From Corydoras sp. C115 (Eukaryota > Chordata > Actinopteri > Siluriformes > Callichthyidae), in the NCBI GenBank assembly GCA_019802505.1, contig JAFMOC010000439.1:62001-126000 (forward strand): 64,000 nt of DNA, in the 5' to 3' direction. Within the stretch, counting starts at the first letter, position 1; each line of letters opens with the position of its first letter. Under the pieces are notes generated by a model. The model was not told where the DNA came from, ran no database searches, and saw only the letters and a list, made by a program, of their open reading frames with translations. Both the position numbers and the translations under genes were made by a program. This document shows, one piece after another, positions 56,583 through 64,000 of this stretch.

Positions 56583-59500
56583 CTAGGTGAGGAGCCGGGC
56601 CACCTGAGCTCTGATCTCTCCATCCGGATGGGACAGGAGCAGCGGGAGTCTGCGGTGTAGCTGAGAGCAGGAGTCCAGCAGCACGCAGTACAGAGAGTCG
56701 GACCGTCTCCGCAGAGCAGCGGCCACTTGTCCGGACGGTCTCCAGGCACGTAGGTTGCCCACGAAGGTCAACAGACGGAGGAGCACTTCGGTGCTCGTGC
56801 AGACGTCGCAGAGGAGCACCAGAGACGCGGGGGCCTGTAGAACCAAAGTTAGATCGAATGATCCATGGCATGTCATTCATCCATTATCTCACGCTTTATC
56901 CTCTATTAGGGTTGCGGGGGGGGGGGGGGGGGGGGGGGGGGTTCCCCATGCCCGTCCAGGGGAGAACGTCTCGGGCTCTGGGCAGGACGCCAATCCATCG
57001 CTGGGCACACACTCACTCACACAGACACACTCTATATGGGGCAATTTTGAGAATCCAATTGGCTTGATCCATGTTTTTGGACTGTGGGAGGAAATCGGAG
57101 AACCCGGAGGAAACCCACGTGGACACGGGGAGGACATGGAAACTCCACCCAGATGGGGATTCGAACCGGGAATCCCTAGAGCTGAGAGAAGAACGTGCTG
57201 ACCACTAAGCCACCGTGCCGCCCCATGGCATGTCATTCATTCATTTATTATCTCCCGCTTTATCCTCTATTAGGGTCGCGGTGGGGTTCCCCATGCACAT
57301 CCAGGGGAGAACGTTTCAGGCGCTGGGCAGAAACACCCAGGACAGGGCGCCAATCCATCGCTGGGCACACACTCACTCACACACACACTCTATATGGGGC
57401 AATTTAGAGAACTCAATTGACTTGATCCATGTTTTTGGACTGTGGGAGGAAACCGGAGAACTCGGAGGAAACCCACGCGGACACAGGGAGGACATGGAAA
57501 CTCCACCCAGATGGGGATTCGAACCGGGAATCCCTAGCGCTGAGAGGAGAACGTGCTAAACCACTAAGCCACCGTGCCGCCCCATGGCATGTCATCATGC
57601 TGATATTGTCTTGCGACACTAAGGTTGGACGAACGATTTTTTAAATTCCTCCACAAGAGGGCGGCATTGAGGCTCAGTGCTCTTCCCACACAGAAAGTCC
57701 TGCACTGAACTGATTTCAGTTAGAATTTTTGCATGTTCTCCCAGGTTCTACTGTTACCCAGTATTTTAGACTTAGGAAGACCGGGATAGACTCAAATACT
57801 CTCAGCCACCATACCGAGGATAAAAAAATGACTGATAAACGTAGTTCACATGAAAACTACCTAAAAACTACAGACTGGTCCAATGAGAAATATATCTAAG
57901 ACATTAGTGTTAATTAAGGACACGTACACCGATACATGAGCTGTCCGTCTACAATCGGACGGTCAGACATTTAAAACACGGGCTCTAAGTATCTCTGCAT
58001 TAGTCATGAGGGACCACAGATCATACAAATCCATTTATCATAGCAAAGGCCTAATAATAATAATACTAGGGCTGCAACAACAAATCGATAAAATCGATAA
58101 AACTCGATTATCCAAAGTATCGATAATGAATTTCCATTATGGATTCGTTGGGTCGCGCGATTTCCGCGTTACTCGCAATGTCGTAACCACCTACGTCACC
58201 TGCAGCGCTTCAACAACGCTGGAAAATAATAGAAGGTTGAACAGAACGAGGCGGAGTCTGCAAAACAAGTTGATAAATCGCACAAATGAAACACAGCCAA
58301 TGCTGAAAAAAAGCTCCGGTTTAATTCCAAACTGCGGGAGCTTCACCGTCACACAAATAAAGAACGTGGAACATGCAGCTCTGCGAACATGAGCGCGGCA
58401 CCACGGTGATGATCCACCACCTGAAACTAAACGTGCTGGAACCACCGATGAGGATGAAGCTCAACAGCAGATAAATCACTACAACATCCCGAGATTCTTT
58501 AGTTTCAAGTGAATCAACGTTATAGGAATACGTCTGTATGTCACGTCCTGTCCCGGGCGTCCCGGTTAATTTTTTAAAGTGAGGACATGGTATTTTTTTT
58601 GTTAACTGGCTAATTTGTTAATTAATTTTTTCAATAGTTTTAGTTCATTAACAGACACTATTAACAGACACTGAAGGCAACTGAGCATCATGTGTCATTT
58701 GGAGTTGACTTTTGTTGTTAAGTGAGGGATGTTTAGATGATACACACTTTCTTTCATTGTGCTTTTCATTCATTACAATGAAAAGGAAATGTTAACTTAA
58801 ACATTTTGAATAAAATTACTATATACAACGCTATACTATAGAATAATTTTACTGAAAAACATCCATCTTTGGATAAAAGCGTCTGCTAAACGATTCAATG
58901 TAAATGTAAAGACATGGGAAATTTTTTTTTTAATTTATCCGATTCATCGATTCATCGAAAAAAATAATCGATTTCGAAATTAATCGATTATCAAAATAAT
59001 CGTTAGTTGCAGCCCTGGATAATACAGAACTCTTCATACACCATAATGAGAGTTCACAGGGAAATGACCTCTAAACTAAGCTGTTAATCCACGTTCGCAT
59101 GTGACCCTGAGAAAATAGGTCTATTTTTAGTAGGTGGGTTAAATCTGTAATCATAGCTCAGGACACCATGCAGTCGCTATGATTACTAACAACTAACGTG
59201 GAGAGGTCTGTGTGAGAGGGAAAAAATAATAATGCAATAAAGCTTCAATACGTCACCTGGGCTTGTACTATGTCGTCCATCATGTCAGGGTTAGATGATA
59301 GATTTACTAGAACCTTTAAAACCTGGATCTGCAGGTAAAGATCAACACAGAAGGTCATTTATTACCTTCGTACAAAATGAAACTCTGCCGAAGGACTCTG
59401 TTTGCAAAGCCTATGATCGTACAGCAGTGCTTCTCAAATAGTGGGGTGCGCCCCCAATAAGATATCACAGAGCAATTGATATTAAGTGTACTGAACAAAG

Positions 59501-61646
59501 CCTCAAGAGACGACATGGAGAAATATTTAACAGAAAACTAAAACGAGGAAACAATGTCGAAGCTTATGTAGCGTTTGGTTTCATTGTAACGAAGGTGGGA
59601 GACGAAGAAAGACCGGTGTGTCTTCTGTGTCTTAAAATGTTGGCAGTGGACAGCGTGAAGCCAAATAAATGAAGGCGTCACTTAAAGACATTACACCCCG
59701 ATCACGCTGATAACCGCTTGAGTTCATTCATTCATTCATTATCTCCCGCTTTATCCTCTATTAGGGTCGCGGTGGGGGGGGTTCCCCATGCCCATCCAGG
59801 GGAGAACGTCTCAGGCACTGGGCAGATAGACCCAGGACAGGGCGCCAATCCATCGCTGGGCACACACTCAGTCACTCACACACACTCTATATGGGGCAAT
59901 TTAGAGAACTCAATTGACTTGATCCATGTTTTTGGACTGTGGGAGGAAACCGGAGAACCCGGAGGAAACCCACGCGGACACGGGGAGAACATGGAAACTC
60001 CACCCAGATGGGGATTCGAACCGGGAATCCCTAGCACTGAGAGGAGAACGTGCTGACCCACTAAGCCACCGTGCCGCCAATATCGCTTGAGTTTTTTAAT
60101 CGTAAACGTGACGCGCAGAGCAGCAATCATCCCGCTTTATGAAAACTACTTCAGAAAAGCTGAGCTGCAAAACGGACGCGTTGGAGACATGAGTTCTGTC
60201 ATCATTATTTTAATTTAAAAAAATGTTGCTGATGAATTTCTATTTATTATTATTTATTGATTTTATTTAATGTCATTTTTCAGTATCAAATTCCAGTCGG
60301 TTGAAAAATGTTTCTCGTTGAAATAAGGACTTCATTCGTTTCTGATACAAAACTACAAAACAAAGGTAATAAAATGATTCTTCGTTCTATATTGATCTAT
60401 TTTTTGTTTTCTTTATTGTTATAAAAGAGGTGTACTTATAACAAATTTATAGACAAATCATAATACAGTGGTCGTAGTGGACGGGGGGGATGTGAGTGTG
60501 CGTGTGTGTGTGTGTGGGGGGGGGGGGCGCAAAATGTTTTCTTTTTCCTAGAGGGGGCTTAACAGAAAATAATTGAGAATCACCGTCGTACAGACAGGAG
60601 AGACATGCCAGTCAAACCTGAGCCCTACCTGAAGCACGTCCTTGCTCACAACGAGTAAAGACAAGAGGAGGGTGATGGAGCTCTTCAGAAGATGCTGATG
60701 GTTATCGGTTATCGTCAGGTTGGTCAGAAGCCGCAGCGCCGCCAGCTGCAGATCGGAGTCGACGGGCGACATCTCGGTCAACTCCAGCACGGATGGAACG
60801 TAGATCTGAAGAAAAAGAAAACTGCAGGAGTCTACAGAGGGACATCTGCCCGTCATCGGAGAGACGTTTTGGGAACACACCTTCAGCTGGTCTTGATTAT
60901 GAACGTTCATACTCAGGTTGTTCAAGGCATTCAACGTCTGCACCCGTACATCGGCGTCGGGGTCAGACAGGAAGCCGGCGATCACGTGAAGGCCTCCAAA
61001 TTCACGAAGAAGGTTCTGCAAGAAGTTAGAGGTTTAAAATGGTTTTGGCGTGAAGTGGGATGAACCTACAAACATCTGATTTAACTCAAAACCAGACCTG
61101 GTTCACGGTAAACGCAGCAGCGTTTCCTAACGTGATGAGGACATCTCGCTTCTCCGCCGGGTGAAGGCTACTCTGCAGGAGGGAGAGGAGCATGCTCAGG
61201 TGACGTGGCTCCAAACTGGCAGGTGATTTGGAAAGAATCTCTCCTGGAAAAGTGAAACACATGTTTCATGGCAATGTCGTTTGCCCTGATGCACTTTGCA
61301 TGTCAACAAATGATGAAAGGCCACGCTCATTAAACAGGCGACGAACACACGTGACTAAAATCCTCAGAAACAATAAAACTAAAGGCTTTAATTTATTTCT
61401 AGTAGAAATAGACACAGACACAATAGACATTCCTTGAACGTCAGCAAAGAAAAAGAGTATTTTGTAACGTTTAGAAAAAGGGTGTAATATATTATATTAC
61501 ATGTGACATTTATAAATATGGGACCGAATGACCAGCTCTTCTGTTAGAACTAAACGTGTTTAAAACAGATACAATACATTTCTGAATAAACGGAATAATC
61601 AGTGCTAAACAGAAACGAAATGTAGAATTCAATTCCATTCACAATA

Positions 61647-61686
<40 letters not shown>

Positions 61687-62024
61687 CGGCACGGTGGCTT
61701 AGTGGTTTAGCACGTTCGCCTCTCAGCGCTAGGGATTCCCGGTTCGAATCCCAATCTGGGTGCAGTTTCCATGTTCTCCCCGTGTCCGCGTGGGTTTCCT
61801 CCGGGTTCTCCGGTTTCCTCCCACAGTCCAAAAACATGGATCAAGTCAATTGAGTTCTCCAGATTGCCCCATATAGAGTGTGTCTGTGTGAGTGAGTGTG
61901 TGCCCAGCGATGGATTGGCATCCTGTCCTGGGTCTATCTGCCCAGCGCCCGAAACGTTCTCCCCTGGATGGGCATGGGGAACCCCACCGCAACCCTAATA
62001 GAGGATAAAGCGGGAGATAATGAA

Positions 62025-62084
<60 letters not shown>

Positions 62085-62367
62085 TATATAGTTATATATA
62101 GTTTCCATGTTCTCCCCGTGTCCGTGTGGGTTTCCTCCGGGTTCTCCGTTTTCCTCCCACAGTCCAAAAACATGGATCAAGTCAATTGAATTCTCCAAAT
62201 TGCCCCATATAGAGTGTGTCAGTATGAGTGAGTGTGTGCCCAGCGATGGATTGGCGCCCTGTCCTGGGTCTATCTGCCCAGCGCCCGAGACGTTCTCCCC
62301 TGGATGGGCATGGGGAACCCCACCGCGACCCTAATAGAGGATAAAGCGGGAGATAATGAATGAATGA

Positions 62368-62398
<31 letters not shown>

Positions 62399-62891
62399 AA
62401 TATACATATATGTATGTATATGTGTGCATGTATGTATGTGTGTACATACAGACACACACACACACATTATATATATATATTTGCTGAATGTAAATGAGGT
62501 TTTAATGCCACAAGAGTCACTTAAACAGAGAATTTCTATATTTATAGCTGTTGTAACCTGTGTCTGGTGGCACAGGTCACGTGTCTGAGCTGTAAATCGT
62601 GTCTGTAGCTCGTCTGTTGTTCTTACTTGGTGTGATTTCAGAGCTCTGCTCTTCTGATCCGCTGATGACATTAAATCCAGAAACTTTGGCCATCAGACCC
62701 CCGGGCTCCGTCACACCGCGGGGCTCCATCAGACCCCCGGGCTCCGTCACACCCCCGGGCTCCGTCACACCGCGGGGCTCCGTCAGACCCCCGGGCTCCG
62801 GACCCGCGTCCTGTCTGCGGCTGCGCAGTAACAGCTTGTACAAGCCGTACGAGGCTCCGGCTCCGGCTAAAATCCCCAGCAACGCCTTCAT
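56583..62891 (-). CDS. armc10: armadillo repeat-containing protein 10
   Basis: Membrane-anchored armadillo-repeat protein linked to mitochondrial dynamics in vertebrates. Exons in transcript order: 62891-62627, 61243-61098, 61015-60881, 60805-60629, 59328-59257, 56834-56583. Phases agree, giving 348 aa (human 343). The start MKALLGILAGAGASYGLYKLL gives an N-terminal membrane anchor followed by Arg residues. An in-frame Met 13 codons upstream (62930) is an alternative start. Residues 31-67 are a seven-residue TEPGGV-type repeat. ARM repeats include ITLGNAAAFTVNQ, LNALNNLSMNVHNQ, LLTNLTITDNHQHLL and VLVNLSSNP. It ends EIRAQVARLLT. The intron between 59328 and 60629 is nearly filled by a hAT element with a nested SINE. 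Downstream 3' UTR is not delimited. Confidence 0.93.
56876..57583 (-). mobile_element. two minus-strand SINEs with triple target site
   Basis: 56876-57222 and 57236-57583. CATGGCATGTCAT occurs before, between and after. Located in the last ARMC10 intron. Confidence 0.93.
57584..58066. other. unique intron sequence of ARMC10
   Basis: Nothing clear. GGCGGCATTGAGGCTCAGTG and GCATGTTCTCCCAGGTTCTA near 57660-57750 look like a very old SINE relative. Confidence 0.3.
58067..59017. mobile_element. hAT element (TAGGGCTGCAAC ends)
   Basis: Terminal repeats TAGGGCTGCAAC and GTTGCAGCCCTG; flanks AATAATAC and GATAATAC (7 of 8 identical). Inner ends are rich in ATCGAT. The plus strand has a decayed stretch around 58300-58460 that may be a BED-finger remnant. 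Confidence 0.8.
59425..60585 (+). mobile_element. hAT element with BED-finger remnant and nested SINE in ARMC10 intron 4
   Basis: Ends CAGTGCTTCTCAAATAG and TTGAGAATCACCG; perfect duplication TCGTACAG at 59417-59424 and 60586-60593. A plus-strand frame reads EAYVAFGFIVTKVGDEERPV then CLLCLK, followed (after a stop and a SINE) by RRHLKTLHPDH. Minus SINE at 59726-60080, flanked by CGCTTGAG. Confidence 0.9.
61645..62375 (+). mobile_element. two plus-strand SINEs between (TA)n runs
   Basis: (TA)n 61645-61683, SINE 61684-62030, (TA)n 62030-62100, SINE 62100-62375 without head, then (CA)n 62376-62398. Confidence 0.9.
62698..62803 (-). repeat. 21-bp coding minisatellite in ARMC10 exon 1
   Basis: About five units of 21 bp, encoding variants of TEPGGVx with EPRGV and EPGGLM forms. 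It lies directly after the membrane anchor and stays in frame. Confidence 0.85.
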
Positions 62892-63340
62892 GTTCCTCGC
62901 CCGCGGCAGCAGCCTCAGGTCCTCCCCCATCCTCCAGCACCGCCCGAGCCCTCAGCGACGCTCCATCTGCCTCAGGCTTCCTTCAGAAAGAGCCGCAGCG
63001 GGAACCGCCATGGTGCTAAACTAACACACTGTAGCCACACCAGCTACCAAACGCGGGGCTATGTTCCCATCAGCCGTGTTCGTTAGACCGCAGTGTTCTA
63101 GATAGGGCGCGGAGGGCACCGCCTTAAAACACACGTAGTGCACTAGAGAAGGGAGGAGGGGACAGTGGAAAACTCAGCCCGTCTGCTGCCACCTATCGAC
63201 GGGATTGGTCCCGTGTTGGCATAAATCTGCATAAATTATGCAAATGATACTTTATTACACGGACACGTGATAAAAACGAAGAAAAGAACAATTGTTTTAA
63301 ATGTATATTTGTAAAAGCGGTTTACAGTGTATACAGTTTA
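62892..63340. other. ARMC10 5' region
   Basis: GC-rich to about 63060, then ordinary sequence. No further exon recognised. Promoter expected here. Confidence 0.35.
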
Positions 63341-63355
63341 TATATATATATATAG

Positions 63356-64000
63356 GGGTGGCACGGTGGCTTAGTGTTTAGCATGTTCTCCTCTCAGCAC
63401 TAGGGATTCCCGGTTCGAATCCCCATCTAGGTGGAGTTTCCATGTCCTCCCCGTGTCCACGTGGGTTTCCTCCGGGTTCTCCGGTTTCCTCCCACAGTCC
63501 AAAAACATGGATCAAGTCAATTGAGTTCCCCAAATTGCCCCATATAGTGTGTGTCTGTGCGAGTGTGTGAGTGAGTGTGTGCCCAGTGATGGATTGGCGC
63601 CTCGTCCTGGGTCAATCTGCCCAGCGCCCAAAACGTTCTCCCCTGGATGGGCATGGGGAACCCCCCCGCGACCCTAATAGAGGATAAAGCGGGAGATAGT
63701 GAATGAATGAATATATATATATATGGGCGGCACGGTGGCTTAGTGTTTAGCATGTTCTCCTCTCAGCACTAGGGATTCCCGGTTCGAATCCCCATCTAGG
63801 TGGAGTTTCCATGTTCTCCCCGTGTCCACATGGGGTTCCTCCTGGTTCTCTGGTTTCCTCCCACAGTCCAAAAACATGGATCAAGTCAATTGAGTTCCCC
63901 AAATTGCCCCATATAGAGTGTGTCTGTGTGAGTGAATGTGTGTCCCAGCGATGGATTGGCGCCCTGTCCTGGGTCTATCTGCCCAGCGCCCAAAACATTC
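63356..64000 (+). mobile_element. two plus-strand SINEs, last cut by window end
   Basis: 63356-63712 and 63724-64000, separated by a short (TA)n. Both share CTTAGTGTTTAGC and ATCTAGGTGG, so they may be duplicates of each other. Confidence 0.9.

Noticed and set aside
1..64000. Many ORFs of 60-160 codons with phrases such as EETGEPGGNPRGHG or HVLPVSAWVSSGFSGFLP
   Set aside because: They are fixed translations of the SINE in its different frames and strands, recurring at every copy. They are not genes.
1..64000. tRNA-like heads with intact box A and box B
   Set aside because: All are the 5' ends of SINE copies with the same downstream body; none folds as an isolated tRNA gene by eye.

Overview
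This window is nuclear DNA from a ray-finned fish. Spliced genes with vertebrate exon structure are embedded in a very dense field of one tRNA-derived SINE: about 80 full or partial copies by eye, roughly two fifths of the bases. Blocks of this SINE resemble the DANA/Mermaid group of fish SINEs, and hAT transposons, LINE pieces and long (TA)n/(CA)n runs are also present. An otophysan such as a catfish is possible, but that rests only on the repeat style.

I could assemble six genes exon by exon, with splice phases that agree. From left to right: TDG (thymine DNA glycosylase, minus, 11588 to 2952, 10 coding exons, 402 aa); UQCC6/BRAWNIN (plus, 16310-16652, 2 coding exons, 65 aa); NT5DC3 (plus, 18922-30937, 14 exons, 544 aa); an orphan class A GPCR (plus, 36417-38256, 2 exons, 581 aa) whose third intracellular loop carries four near-identical 50-residue repeats; a vertebrate CAX-type Ca2+/H+ exchanger (minus, 52862 to 38911, 20 exons, 725 aa), tail to tail with the GPCR; and ARMC10 (minus, 62891 to 56583, 6 exons, 348 aa). 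TDG, UQCC6 and NT5DC3 are neighbours in human 12q23, where HSP90B1 lies between NT5DC3 and UQCC6. HSP90B1 is missing here. ARMC10 is a human 7q22 gene, so this block joins two human regions. The genes do not form a pathway (DNA repair, complex III assembly, HAD phosphatase-like protein, signalling, calcium transport, mitochondrial armadillo protein).

Repeats dominate the rest. SINEs form same-strand head-to-tail runs at 9.97-16.15 kb and 26.19-27.23 kb, and several pairs sit between three copies of one target site. hAT-type elements with exact or near-exact 8-bp target duplications fill introns of NT5DC3, CAX and ARMC10. One short hAT derivative ends 19 bp before an NT5DC3 exon. A LINE in the window shares its 3' end with the SINE, which suggests it is the SINE's partner. 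Minisatellites of 27, 28, 30, 150 (coding) and 21 bp (coding) are present. I found no convincing stand-alone tRNA, rRNA or CRISPR array. The most unusual item is the GPCR loop repeat.
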